Shown here in pieces: positions 27,573-36,006 of a stretch of DNA of 42,373 bases. Within the stretch, counting starts at the first letter, position 1. The number at the start of each line of letters is the position of its first letter. The position numbers and the translations under genes are program-made. Source of the stretch: Luteolibacter sp. (GTDB taxonomy: Bacteria > Verrucomicrobiota > Verrucomicrobiia > Verrucomicrobiales > Akkermansiaceae); assembly GCA_030828305.1 (NCBI GenBank), contig JAURCU010000010.1, positions 1 to 42,373 of the forward strand. The letters run 5' to 3'. Below the pieces are notes generated by a model. It made no database searches. It saw only the letters and a program-made list of their open reading frames with translations, and was not told the DNA's origin.

Positions 27573-29107
27573 GCCTTGCGGCTTTTCACCTTCTCGATTT
27601 TCTGCTCCAAGCTCCCACAAATGGTCTCGAGCACCTTGATGCGCGCGAATTTCTTGTCGTTGCCCTCAACCAAGGTCCAGTGAGCACGGCGGGTACTGGT
27701 GCGCTCCACCATCTCGTTGACCGCAAGCTCGTATTCCTCCCACTTCTCGCGGTTACGCCAGTCCTCTTCGGTCAGTTTCCATTTCTTGTGTTCCTGTGTC
27801 TTGCGGCGCTCAAAACGTCTTATCTGCTCATCCTTTGTGATGTGCATCCAGAACTTGCAGATCACGGTGTCGTTATCCACCAACTGGTCTTCAAACTCAT
27901 TGATCTCGGAGAAAGCGCGGCGCCATTCGTGTTCACTGGCAAATCCCTCGACCCTCTCGACCAAGACCCGGCCATACCAAGATCTATCGAAGATGGTGAC
28001 CCGCCCCTTGAGCGGGATGTGGCGCCAGAATCGCCACAGATAATGGAATTTGTTTTCCTCCGCGGTGGGAGCTCCGATAGGGATCACCTGGGACAGGCGC
28101 GCGTCGAGCCCGGGAATGATTCGCCGGATGGCTCCACCTTTGCCAGCGGCATCCCAGCCCTCAAAAACAATGATGGTCGATACCCCCAACTCCTTGGCTT
28201 GCCTTGAGAGTTGATCGAGGCGGCCCTGCAACTGCTCAAGGCGCTGACGATAGTCATGCTCATCCTGCTTCTGCTCCATGTCCAGCTGGCTGAGGATGGT
28301 CACACCAGGCGTCGGATTGTAGGAGAGACCCTCCAGTGCCCGGGCCTCCTCATCCTCGCGCGATTCGGATGGCTTGCCCGATTTCTCGAGAGCCTCAATG
28401 GCCCCCATGTGCTCATGGATGCGGCGCAGCAAGGTGCCGGCCACTGACAGGGTGCGAAAATTTTCATCGGTTCCCTCGACAATGTGCCAGGGTGCACGGC
28501 CCCGGCTGGTCTTGGTGATTGCGCGCTCGGCCACCTCGATGAATTCGTCGTAGTGCTCCCAGTTTTCCCAGTCCTGCTCCCTGACGCGCCAACTGGTCAG
28601 CGGGTCTTGCTCAAGCTGTCTAAGGCGGGTCTTTTCATCTTGCTTGCTGATGTGCATCCAGAATTTGACGATGAGTGCCCCGTCATCGGTAAGAGCCCGC
28701 TCAAAGTTGCGGATGTGGTCGAGCGAATCCTCGAACTCCTTGGTGCTGGTCTTGCCATAGACGCGCCGCAAAATGGGGTCCGAATACCAGGCGCTTTGAT
28801 AGAGGCCGATGCGGCCTTTGGGCGCGAGGTCATTCCAATAGCGCCAGAACAAGGGACGCTCAAGCGCCTCCTGGGTGGGCTCGCCGTAGGCCTTGGCGAT
28901 GAGCCAGCGGGGGTCGAGCCATTCGTGGAGTAGGTTGATGGTTTCGCTCTTGCCCGCACCATCAACACCGCCGAATAGCACAATCACCGGAAAGGGCGCC
29001 TTCTTCAGCTTGAACTGGGTTTGCAGCAGATCCAGGCGCAGGGGCGCAGCCTGTCTGGCGTAATCCTCCTTGGATACGGTTCTGCCAAGTTCGGCGGTAT
29101 CAAACAT
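27569..29107 (-). CDS. pap: Polyphosphate:AMP phosphotransferase (double-domain PPK2)
   Basis: This enzyme transfers phosphate from polyphosphate to AMP, making ADP (class II PPK2). The 512-residue length with two fused PPK2 domains is typical of Pap. Domain 1 (about 10-240) has Walker A GGVDGAGKS (46-54) and IGLYQSAWYSDPILRRVYG in place of the usual lid, so it is probably the degenerate half. Domain 2 (about 280-500) has the full catalytic set: VFEGWDAAGKGGAIRRI, Walker B-like IFDRSWYGRVLVERVEGF and ICKFWMHITKDEQIRRFERR. It lies 50 bases downstream of the PiT-like carrier on the same strand, which suggests joint phosphate uptake and polyphosphate use. The last codons contain a small GNRA-loop hairpin (AAGCC-GCAA-GGCTT on the minus strand, 27571-27584). 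Confidence 0.95.
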   Translation of the reverse strand: MFDTAELGRTVSKEDYARQAAPLRLDLLQTQFKLKKAPFPVIVLFGGVDGAGKSETINLLHEWLDPRWLIAKAYGEPTQEALERPLFWRYWNDLAPKGRIGLYQSAWYSDPILRRVYGKTSTKEFEDSLDHIRNFERALTDDGALIVKFWMHISKQDEKTRLRQLEQDPLTSWRVREQDWENWEHYDEFIEVAERAITKTSRGRAPWHIVEGTDENFRTLSVAGTLLRRIHEHMGAIEALEKSGKPSESREDEEARALEGLSYNPTPGVTILSQLDMEQKQDEHDYRQRLEQLQGRLDQLSRQAKELGVSTIIVFEGWDAAGKGGAIRRIIPGLDARLSQVIPIGAPTAEENKFHYLWRFWRHIPLKGRVTIFDRSWYGRVLVERVEGFASEHEWRRAFSEINEFEDQLVDNDTVICKFWMHITKDEQIRRFERRKTQEHKKWKLTEEDWRNREKWEEYELAVNEMVERTSTRRAHWTLVEGNDKKFARIKVLETICGSLEQKIEKVKSRKA

Positions 29108-29157
29108 TTCCTGACCACGCTACGGCTGGCCAGCCGTCACCGAAAGGCAAAAAGCGC

Positions 29158-30330
29158 TCAAGGGTCAGCAGGAGCCCCGGCATCATCTTCACCTGAATCT
29201 CCAGAATCCGGAGAACTCTCGCCAACGGGTACGGGCTCTGCTTCTTTGGCAACCACCGGTTTGATGAACATCGGCAGGAAAAATGCGAGCAACACCGCAA
29301 TGGCGGAGCCAATGAAGGCTTTGCCAGCATCCATGAAGATAAGCTTGGAAGCCTTGTTTTCCGATCGCAGTTTCAGACGGATTGCAATGCCTACCTCACG
29401 GCCGGCAAGCAGCCCGAGGAAAACCCAGGTCGTGCTCATGGGCATTTTCTCCGGCCAGGGCACCACCATGCCCATGGAAGAAAACAGCTTGGGAATGTAA
29501 TCCACCTTGAAGAACAAAAGCACCATGCCGTAAAGCAGGTCAATGAAGGTGGCCGAGCGCACATCCAGAGTGTTGGTCTTGACCGTCACCACCTTCTGGA
29601 TCTTGCCACCCTTCTCCTTGAATAGATAACCCTGCATCAGGACCATGCCGATCAGCGAGAGCGCCAAGCCCCACCAGGTGAGCTCGCGAGGCAGATAAAC
29701 GAATATATTGGCCAGATCCTGCACCAGCCACATCGACCAAAGAAAACCCGTTGAACACCACTGAAAGACCATCCATACGGGATGCAGTTCGTTTTGCGGT
29801 TTGTTACCTTCCTTTTCGGCGGCGACCTTGCGCTCCATCAGGTAGATGACCGCGGCGTAAAGAACAATACCTACCGCAAAAGCGATGCCGTAACCCACCA
29901 GGGACTTGAGCATCATCGACTCGAAAAGCTCAACCGCAGCCTTCGGCGTCTTGCTCTGTTGTGCCGCAACCAGACCTTTGAAGGCGGTCAGCACCAAAAG
30001 CGAGGTGCTGACGGGGATCCCCATGCGCGTGAGAATGACCAAGCAGAGCGGCGGCAACACAAAGAGCCAGGTGATGGCGCCACCGAAGGATTCCGGATGC
30101 GGGATGTTCTTTCCTGCCGCTGCCAATCGCCCGAAGGCCGGGTCGCCCCCGTTGATCAGCCAGCCCCAGGTCACTGTGATGACCATGATCCCCGAAACCC
30201 AGATCCAGAGCATCCACCATGGGCGCTTGGAGTTGGAGGCGATGAAGGTACCAAGCGTCTGGATGGAGTCGTTCGCAACAATCGCGTAAGCCGCGAGAGT
30301 GAAGCCAAGAATCATGAAAATTTCGGTCAT
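29158..30330 (-). CDS. PiT-like membrane transporter, predicted phosphate carrier
   Basis: The 390-residue product is a polytopic membrane protein with roughly nine or ten membrane segments. The first segment carries YAIVANDSIQTLGTFIASN, resembling the GANDVANAFGT signature of the PiT/PHO4 inorganic phosphate transporters. A second conserved patch is LTRMGIPVSTSLLVLTAFKG, like the inverted-repeat motif of that family (PVSTTH). A charged loop (MERKVAAEKEGNKPQNE) separates the halves, and the Asp/Glu/Pro-rich tail should be cytoplasmic or disordered. The next gene downstream, 50 bases away, uses polyphosphate, which supports phosphate as the substrate. I am confident of a transporter, less so of its ion. 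The sulfatase gene ends 103 bases upstream on the same strand. Confidence 0.72.
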   Translation of the reverse strand: MTEIFMILGFTLAAYAIVANDSIQTLGTFIASNSKRPWWMLWIWVSGIMVITVTWGWLINGGDPAFGRLAAAGKNIPHPESFGGAITWLFVLPPLCLVILTRMGIPVSTSLLVLTAFKGLVAAQQSKTPKAAVELFESMMLKSLVGYGIAFAVGIVLYAAVIYLMERKVAAEKEGNKPQNELHPVWMVFQWCSTGFLWSMWLVQDLANIFVYLPRELTWWGLALSLIGMVLMQGYLFKEKGGKIQKVVTVKTNTLDVRSATFIDLLYGMVLLFFKVDYIPKLFSSMGMVVPWPEKMPMSTTWVFLGLLAGREVGIAIRLKLRSENKASKLIFMDAGKAFIGSAIAVLLAFFLPMFIKPVVAKEAEPVPVGESSPDSGDSGEDDAGAPADP

Positions 30331-30433
30331 CGGAATATGGGTTAAGCCGCATTGTTTGAGGCTTCAAAAAACAATCGGTTTCCCTGTGCTTGCGCAACCC
30401 CCAAAACCATCTTTCTTAGAATGAGCCTCGGAC

Positions 30434-31870
30434 TCAGTCCCCCACATAGTTCCCGAAGCGAAATTTCTCGAGCTCCGGCAGGCTGCGCTCGCGCTTCAGG
30501 ATAAGCTCCATGTTGGCAACGACCTCGGGATTGGCCGCTGCGACATCAGTCTTCTCGGACACATCCACCTCCAGATCGTAAAGCTCCATAGGGGCGTTCG
30601 ACTTCTTCTGTAAACCGCGCTTGATGCCCTTCCACTTGCCCATGCGCACGGCGAGCTGGCCGCCGTAGCCGGCAAAGTCCCACATCAGGAACTCGTGCTT
30701 CTCCTGCTTTCCCCCGGTGAGGACCGGCACCATGCTGATGCCGTCGCAGTTCGGATCGAATTCGGTGCCGGCGATATGGGACAGAGTGATGGGCAGATCA
30801 TAGTGCGCGCTGATGTGGTCGCTCTTGGTCCCCGGCTTGATCTTACCGGGCCAGCGCACCACCAGAGGAACTCGAATCCCACCTTCATAGAGCTGACCCT
30901 TCAGGCCCTTCAACTCGCCAACGCTCTCAAAAAACTCATAATCGGCCTGCGCCTTCAGGTGGGTAGTACCGTTGTCGGAGGTGAACATGACAATGGTGTG
31001 GTCATCGATCTTCAGCTCCTTGAGCAGGGCCATGAGTCGACCCATCTGCGCATCCATGAAGGTGATCATGCCGGCGTAGCATGCCTTGGGCGTGTCGTGG
31101 GGTTGGTAGCTGCCCCTGGTGTGAGGCGTCTCCGGCCACTTACCTTTGTAGAGGTTCAGGTATTTGTCAGTCACCTGCAGCGGCAGGTGGGGAATGACGG
31201 TCGGGTAGTAAAGAAAGAAGGGTTTGTCCTTATTCGCCTTCACAAACTCGAGGGCCTGGTCGGCGATCAACTGCGGCGCATACTGCTTACCGGTGCGGCC
31301 GCGGGTGTTGCCTTCGAGCAGGTGTAGCTTGTCGTCATCCTCCAGATAGAGCGGGTAGAGGTTGTGGGCGTTTCGCTGGCAGTTGTAGCCATAGAAGCGA
31401 TCGAAGCCCTGCCTCAGCGGGTCACCCGTTGTCCCCTGAGCGCCCAAACCCCACTTACCAAAACAACCCGTGGCGTAACCGGCAGCTTTCAGCGTCTTGG
31501 CAATGCAGGGCGAATTGGCAGGAATGGGAGTCTGACCACCAAAGCGGTCCTTGGCAGGGTTCTTGATCTCGCCGTTGTTGCGGATGTAAGCGTTGCCGCC
31601 ATGGCGGCCGGTCATCAGGTTGCAGCGGGTGGGCGCGCAAACGGCAGAGCCGGCGTAAAACTGGGTGAAGATCATGCCCTCCTTGGCCATCTGATCAATA
31701 TGGGGCGTTTGGATCCTCTTCTGGCCATAGCAACCCAACTCCCGGTAGCCGAGGTCGTCGGCCATGATGAGGATGATGTTGGGTTTTCTGGGCTGCCGGT
31801 CGGTCGAACCCTCCTGAGCCAATAAAAGCCCACCAGACACAACACAGAGAAAGCTCAGCAGTATTTTCAT
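30434..31870 (-). CDS. Secreted arylsulfatase-type sulfatase
   Basis: Hydrolyses sulfate esters, probably in the periplasm. The 478-residue product has a signal peptide (MKILLSFLCVVSGGLLLA) and a canonical sulfatase domain: metal-binding ADDLGYRELGCYG (Asp38, Asp39), formylglycine site CAPTR (Cys78 to Arg82) followed by CNLMTGR, GKWGLG, VMFTSDNGTT, and the C-terminal ELYDLEVDVSEK. Its cysteine type needs a formylglycine-generating enzyme or equivalent maturase, which is not in the window. The frame is open upstream to 32107, but that extension is Arg/Cys-rich and runs into the prmC gene on the other strand; the ATG at 31868-31870 directly before the signal peptide is the start. It is divergent from prmC across 89 bases. 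The overall type resembles the arylsulfatase A family common in Verrucomicrobia. Confidence 0.95.
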   Translation of the reverse strand: MKILLSFLCVVSGGLLLAQEGSTDRQPRKPNIILIMADDLGYRELGCYGQKRIQTPHIDQMAKEGMIFTQFYAGSAVCAPTRCNLMTGRHGGNAYIRNNGEIKNPAKDRFGGQTPIPANSPCIAKTLKAAGYATGCFGKWGLGAQGTTGDPLRQGFDRFYGYNCQRNAHNLYPLYLEDDDKLHLLEGNTRGRTGKQYAPQLIADQALEFVKANKDKPFFLYYPTVIPHLPLQVTDKYLNLYKGKWPETPHTRGSYQPHDTPKACYAGMITFMDAQMGRLMALLKELKIDDHTIVMFTSDNGTTHLKAQADYEFFESVGELKGLKGQLYEGGIRVPLVVRWPGKIKPGTKSDHISAHYDLPITLSHIAGTEFDPNCDGISMVPVLTGGKQEKHEFLMWDFAGYGGQLAVRMGKWKGIKRGLQKKSNAPMELYDLEVDVSEKTDVAAANPEVVANMELILKRERSLPELEKFRFGNYVGD

Positions 31871-31959
31871 GGCTGCATTCTTACAGAGATAGGAATCCGC
31901 AGGGAAGTTTGAAATCCGCTTGGCCTCGACGTGGGTTGACCCCACCCTTGCCGCGGCGC

Positions 31960-32799
31960 ATGAAAACCGTTCTGGAAACCATCGACGGTGGCACCGGCTA
32001 CCTGGAAAAACGCGGCATCGAGGATGCCCGCCGCAACATGCAGTGGCTGGTGGCCCATCAACTTGGCTGCACACGGATGGAAATCTACACCCAGTTCGAT
32101 CGGCCAATGACCGAGGCCGAACTCGCTCCCCTGCGGGAATCTCTCAGGAGACGCGGCGAGGGCATCCCGCTGCAGCACTTGCTCGGCACCGTTTCTTTTC
32201 TCGATCACGAATTCAAATGCGATGGTCGCGCCCTCATTCCCCGCCCCGAAACCGAGGAGCTGGCCGAATGGATTCTAAGTTGGGAACTACCCGATGACCT
32301 CAAGGTGCTCGACATGGGTTGCGGCAGCGGAGTGTTGGGGCTGAGCCTGGCAGCCGCGCACCCTGAGTGGCAGGTGACCCTGGCTGACGCCTCGGCCGAA
32401 GCGCTTTCGCTGAGTCGAGAAAACGCCAGGGCACTGGGGCTTGATCGGGTTCAACTCATCGAAAGCGATCTTTTTTCGAAACTCGATGGCTCCTTCGGGG
32501 GCATCGTCGCCAACCTGCCTTACGTGCCCGAAGGGGACCGTGCCGGCATGAGCAAGGAACTCGAACACGATCCCGACCTGGCCCTCTTCAGTGGTGCCGA
32601 CGGCCTGGATCTGATCCGCCGTTTCATCCCAGAAGCCTTCGAAAAACTCTTGCCCGGTGGTTGGCTGGCCCTCGAAATCGGCCACGATCAGGCTGGGGAG
32701 GTCAGCAAGCTCCTTGGGTCAGCGGGCTTCAACGACATAACCATCAAAAGCGACCTTTCGGGCATTGAACGCTTCCCCGCTGCGCGAAAACCATCCTAG
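31960..32799 (+). CDS. prmC: Peptide chain release factor N5-glutamine methyltransferase
   Basis: PrmC methylates the glutamine of the GGQ motif in release factors RF1 and RF2. The 279-residue product has the helical N-terminal substrate-binding part (to about residue 75, with RRGEGIPLQHLLGTVSFL) and a SAM-binding Rossmann domain (FKCDGRALIPRPETEELAEW, VLDMGCGSGVLGLSLAAAHP). The substrate-amide motif reads NLPY (IVANLPYVP), where PrmC enzymes normally have NPPY; this is a point of interest. The ATG at 31960 was chosen over an upstream frame start at 31909 because MKTVLETIDGGTGYLEKRGI matches the usual beginning. murA follows after 36 bases, so the two are probably co-transcribed. Confidence 0.93.
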   Translation: MKTVLETIDGGTGYLEKRGIEDARRNMQWLVAHQLGCTRMEIYTQFDRPMTEAELAPLRESLRRRGEGIPLQHLLGTVSFLDHEFKCDGRALIPRPETEELAEWILSWELPDDLKVLDMGCGSGVLGLSLAAAHPEWQVTLADASAEALSLSRENARALGLDRVQLIESDLFSKLDGSFGGIVANLPYVPEGDRAGMSKELEHDPDLALFSGADGLDLIRRFIPEAFEKLLPGGWLALEIGHDQAGEVSKLLGSAGFNDITIKSDLSGIERFPAARKPS

Positions 32800-32835
32800 G
32801 ATCGCCGTCCCAGCCTCCAAAGGCTTCTTCATCCA

Positions 32836-34104
32836 ATGGATAAACTCATCGTTCACGGCGGCAGCACCCTAGAAGGCTCGATCAACATTTCGGGCTCCAA
32901 GAACGCGTCCCTGCCCATTCTGGCTGCCGCACTACTCAGTGAGGACGACTGCATCATCCGCCGCGTGCCCGATGTCTCGGACACCAATTACATGATTCAG
33001 ATCCTGGGCGCCTTGGGAGCGGATGTGGAACGATCCTCGGGCACGGTGCGCATCACCTGCGCAAAGATCGCGGACACTGCTCCTTATGAGTTGGTGCGCC
33101 GGATGCGGGCTTCAATCTGCGTGATGGGCCCCATGCTGGCCCGCCTCGGCCGCGCGGTGGTCTCGCTGCCCGGTGGTTGCGTGATTGGCGACCGCCCGGT
33201 GGATCTGCACCTCAAGGGCATGGAGGCGCTCGGAGCCAAAATTGAGATTGAGGGCGGCGATATCACCCTCACTGCCAAGAACGGCCTCAAAGGAACCAAA
33301 ATCAATCTTGCAGGCACCCATGGTCCCACCGTGCTGGGCACCGATAACGTGATGATGGCCGCCACCCTGGCCGAGGGAACCACCGTGATCGAAGACGCCG
33401 CCGCCGAACCCGAAGTGCTCGATTTGGCCAACTTCCTCAATGCGATGGGTGCCAAGATTACCGGTGCCGGCACGCGCACCATCACCATCGAGGGGGTGGA
33501 TGCATTGCATGGGGTTGAGCACACTGTGATTCCCGATCGCATCGAAGCCGGCACCTTCATGGCCGCGGCGGCCTTGGCCGGAAATGATGTCACCCTCAAG
33601 CGGGTCAACCGCGAGCACCTCAAGGCCATCACCGCCGCGATTGAGGAATCGGGTCACAAGATCGAGTTCAACAAGGCGGGCACCCAGTGCACCATCCATC
33701 GCGGCGAACAACTCAGTGGTGTGGAGATCGAAACCTCTCCCTACCCCGGTTACCCCACCGACATGCAGGCGCAGATGACGGCTCTACTGGCCACCACGCC
33801 GGGCATCAGCGTGATCAAGGACACCATCTTTCCGCAACGCTTCATGCACTGCGCCGAACTCAAGCGCATGGGTGCGGACATCAAGGTCGACAATGGCACC
33901 GCCGTGGTTCACGGCGTGAAAAAGCTCACTGCCGCGCCGGTAATGGCTTCGGATCTGCGCGCCTCGGCAGCCCTGGTGCTGGCGGGCCTCACTGCCAAGG
34001 GCTCCACCACCATCAGCCGCCTCTATCACATTGATCGTGGCTACGAGCACATTGACGAGAAGCTCCTCATGCTGGGAGCGGAAGTGGAACGAGTGAGGGA
34101 TTGA
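32836..34104 (+). CDS. murA: UDP-N-acetylglucosamine 1-carboxyvinyltransferase
   Basis: MurA makes the first committed step of peptidoglycan synthesis by adding enolpyruvate from phosphoenolpyruvate to UDP-GlcNAc in the cytoplasm. The 422-residue product is full length. Lys22 ([12 protein letters not shown]) and the catalytic Cys115 ([17 protein letters not shown]) are in the same positions as in E. coli. With the cysteine form present, sensitivity to fosfomycin would be expected. Other family marks are [45 protein letters not shown] and [15 protein letters not shown]. It lies between prmC (36 bases) and a sulfatase (23 bases after its stop). Confidence 0.97.
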   Translation: MDKLIVHGGSTLEGSINISGSKNASLPILAAALLSEDDCIIRRVPDVSDTNYMIQILGALGADVERSSGTVRITCAKIADTAPYELVRRMRASICVMGPMLARLGRAVVSLPGGCVIGDRPVDLHLKGMEALGAKIEIEGGDITLTAKNGLKGTKINLAGTHGPTVLGTDNVMMAATLAEGTTVIEDAAAEPEVLDLANFLNAMGAKITGAGTRTITIEGVDALHGVEHTVIPDRIEAGTFMAAAALAGNDVTLKRVNREHLKAITAAIEESGHKIEFNKAGTQCTIHRGEQLSGVEIETSPYPGYPTDMQAQMTALLATTPGISVIKDTIFPQRFMHCAELKRMGADIKVDNGTAVVHGVKKLTAAPVMASDLRASAALVLAGLTAKGSTTISRLYHIDRGYEHIDEKLLMLGAEVERVRD

Positions 34105-34127
34105 TAGCGGGGCACGGCATCGCCAGT

Positions 34128-35549
34128 ATGCGCTTCATGCTTCGCCATTTCCTGATTCTCGCCATCGCTGGCTGCAGCGCACTGTCCGCGCCTCCCGCGC
34201 TCGCCAAGAACAAGCCCAACATCATCTTCATCATGCTCGATGATCTGGGCAAGGAGTGGATCAGCTGCTACGGCGCCGAGGACATCAAGACTCCCCATGT
34301 CGATGCGCTGGCTGCCGGAGGCATGAAGTTCAACAATGCCTATTCGATGCCGCAGTGTACGCCATCGCGCGCAACGCTCCTCACCGGCACCTATCCCTAC
34401 CACAACGGCTATGTGAACCATTGGGACGTACCACGGTGGGGAGTCGGTTATTTCGATTGGAAGCAGAAGCGCAACACCACCTTTGCGCTGCTGATGAAGG
34501 ATCTAGGTTATAAAACCTTTGCCACTGGCAAGCGGCAGATCAATGACTTCCGCCTCGCCCCTGATGCTCTGAAAAAGCACGGCTTCGACGACTGGGCCAT
34601 GTGGACCGGCTACGAAACGGGTGTCAAAGGTAGCGGGAAACGCTATCAGAACCCCTACATCCATACCAGGGAAGGCAGTAAAACCTACCAGGGGAAATTC
34701 GGTCCCGACCTCTACATTGACCACCTCGTCGGGTTCATGAGGCAGCACAAGGATGAGCCGATGTGCCTGTATGTGCCGATGTGCCTCCCCCACACTCCCT
34801 TTGTGACCACGCCGGACGAACCCGATGCCAAGACCAATCTCGACAAGCACAAGGCCATGGTGCGCTACGCCGACAAAATGGTCGGCCGGGTGGTCGGCGC
34901 CCTCGATGAACTGGGGCTCCGCGAGAAGACGCTGGTCATCTTCACCACCGACAACGGATCCACCGACGGCATCGTCGGCACCCGCAACGCAGTGAAAGTG
35001 AAGGGCGCCAAGGCCAAGGAAGTGGAGGCCGGCTGCAACGCTCCCTTCATTGCCAACTGGCCGGGCACCATTCCCGCCGGAGTCGAAACCGATGCGCTCA
35101 CCGACTTTTCCGATCTGCTGCCAACCTTTGTAGAGTTGGCAGGTGGCAAAGTGCCGAAAGATTTGAAAATTGATGGTGTCTCCATCGCTCCACTATTGAC
35201 CGGCAAAGTCAGAGACAGTCCACGCGAATGGATCTGCGCAGTTGGTCTCGGACGTGCCATACTGGATGAACAGGGCGTGCGCGGTAAAGAGGACTTCGCC
35301 ACCCGGGTCATCCGAGACAAGCGTTTCAAGGTCTGGGTATCCAATGAACGTGAAATCATTCGCCTCCACGACCTGCACCAAGATCCGTGGGAGAAATCGA
35401 ATCTGATCAACAGCAACAAGGCGCAACACAAGCAGGCACTTGAAAAACTCGGAAAGGTGCTGGCCGGCATGCCTGAGGTCGACGCGCGACCAGCCTATGC
35501 ACCAAGAGCTGCCAACACCTGGGACAGCAGACCGCGCAAGAAACCCTGA
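34128..35549 (+). CDS. Secreted sulfatase, possible lipoprotein
   Basis: The 473-residue product is a sulfatase of the formylglycine type. Marks are IFIMLDDLGKEWISCYGAED (Asp38, Asp39), the modification site CTPSR (Cys77 to Arg81) followed by ATLLTGTYPYHNGYVNHWD, GKRQIND, VIFTTDNGSTDGIVG, and LHDLHQDPWEKSNL near the end. The signal region allows two readings: a lipobox IAGC (Cys16) giving a lipoprotein, or ordinary cleavage after ALSAPPALA. The ATG at 34128 is used; an in-frame TTG at 34101 overlaps the murA stop (TTGA) and would add nine residues before the signal. It follows murA closely, which is unusual company for a catabolic enzyme. It converges on the small membrane-protein gene. Confidence 0.95.
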   Translation: MRFMLRHFLILAIAGCSALSAPPALAKNKPNIIFIMLDDLGKEWISCYGAEDIKTPHVDALAAGGMKFNNAYSMPQCTPSRATLLTGTYPYHNGYVNHWDVPRWGVGYFDWKQKRNTTFALLMKDLGYKTFATGKRQINDFRLAPDALKKHGFDDWAMWTGYETGVKGSGKRYQNPYIHTREGSKTYQGKFGPDLYIDHLVGFMRQHKDEPMCLYVPMCLPHTPFVTTPDEPDAKTNLDKHKAMVRYADKMVGRVVGALDELGLREKTLVIFTTDNGSTDGIVGTRNAVKVKGAKAKEVEAGCNAPFIANWPGTIPAGVETDALTDFSDLLPTFVELAGGKVPKDLKIDGVSIAPLLTGKVRDSPREWICAVGLGRAILDEQGVRGKEDFATRVIRDKRFKVWVSNEREIIRLHDLHQDPWEKSNLINSNKAQHKQALEKLGKVLAGMPEVDARPAYAPRAANTWDSRPRKKP

Positions 35550-35568
35550 CCGGAAGAGGAGCGCAGGG
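35544..35568 (+). terminator. Weak hairpin at the stop of the murA-linked sulfatase
   Basis: CCCTG (35544-35548) pairs with CAGGG (35564-35568) across a 15-base loop, with A and T runs flanking it. It overlaps the stop codon (35547-35549) in the short convergent gap before the minus-strand gene. The stem is only five pairs, so confidence is low. Confidence 0.28.
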
Positions 35569-35583
35569 ATTTAGTGACGAGGA

Positions 35584-35919
35584 TCAGACAACTCCCTGTT
35601 CGCGCAACTCATGGTCAACATCGTCGAAATCAGCTGCCTGAGCGGGATCTCCCATGCCGCCATCGCGTATGGATTGGATGCGTTTGCGCACGCCGAACTT
35701 GCTGCGCGGGCCGGTGATCAGGCCGCGGGCAGTACCGAAGACATAGGGCGCGACCAGCGCGACGCCCAGGATCCCCATGCCAAGGCCTAAGCCGCGACGG
35801 GCGGACCCGTGCATCATGTCGCCGACAATCAGGCCGGCAGAGGCCCCCAGAAGAGCGGGAGCCATCAAAGCGGAATTCTCAACCCATGCCGGGTTCTCTT
35901 GCTTGTGTTGGTCACTCAT
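35584..35919 (-). CDS. Small glycine-rich membrane protein of unknown function
   Basis: I do not recognise a named family. The 111-residue protein has a soluble N-terminal part (MSDQHKQENPAWVENSAL), then two short Gly/Ala-rich membrane segments (about 19-36, ALLGASAGLIVGDMM, and 43-65, GLGLGMGILGVALVAPYVFG). A positively charged stretch follows (GPRSKFGVRKRIQSIRD), then an acidic tail. The Gly-rich pairs resemble a small helical hairpin of the type found in some stress or membrane-integrity proteins, but this is only an impression. It is transcribed away from manC across 87 bases and converges on the sulfatase. Confidence 0.72.
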   Translation of the reverse strand: MSDQHKQENPAWVENSALMAPALLGASAGLIVGDMMHGSARRGLGLGMGILGVALVAPYVFGTARGLITGPRSKFGVRKRIQSIRDGGMGDPAQAADFDDVDHELREQGVV

Positions 35920-35937
35920 GTTTTGATCTTAAGCCGC

Positions 35938-35964
35938 TTGGAGCAGCAGGACAACCGATAAAAT
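35938..35964 (+). promoter_or_regulatory. Candidate promoter for manC-ruvX
   Basis: TTGGAG (35938-35943) and TAAAAT (35959-35964) are separated by 15 bases, slightly short for a vegetative promoter. The +1 would lie about 35 bases before the manC ATG. The divergent 87-base gap must hold promoters for both sides, which supports the reading, but the match is moderate. Confidence 0.25.
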
Positions 35965-36006
35965 TTGGTTTCGTCGTCGCCATAATCCCTCCAAGCTCAT
36001 TCGCGC

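Noticed and set aside
30351..30375. AT-rich inverted repeat ATTGTTT/AAACAAT between the sulfatase and the PiT-like gene
   Set aside because: It is low in GC, with competing pairings and a T-run on the wrong side for a minus-strand terminator.
31871..32107. N-terminal extension of the minus-strand sulfatase up to 32107
   Set aside because: The extension is Arg/Cys-rich, lacks homology features and overlaps prmC. The internal ATG directly precedes a normal signal peptide.
32812..32825. Hairpin AGCCT-CCAA-AGGCT between prmC and murA
   Set aside because: The stem is only five pairs, T-tract support is weak, and the genes look co-transcribed, so I did not list it as a terminator.
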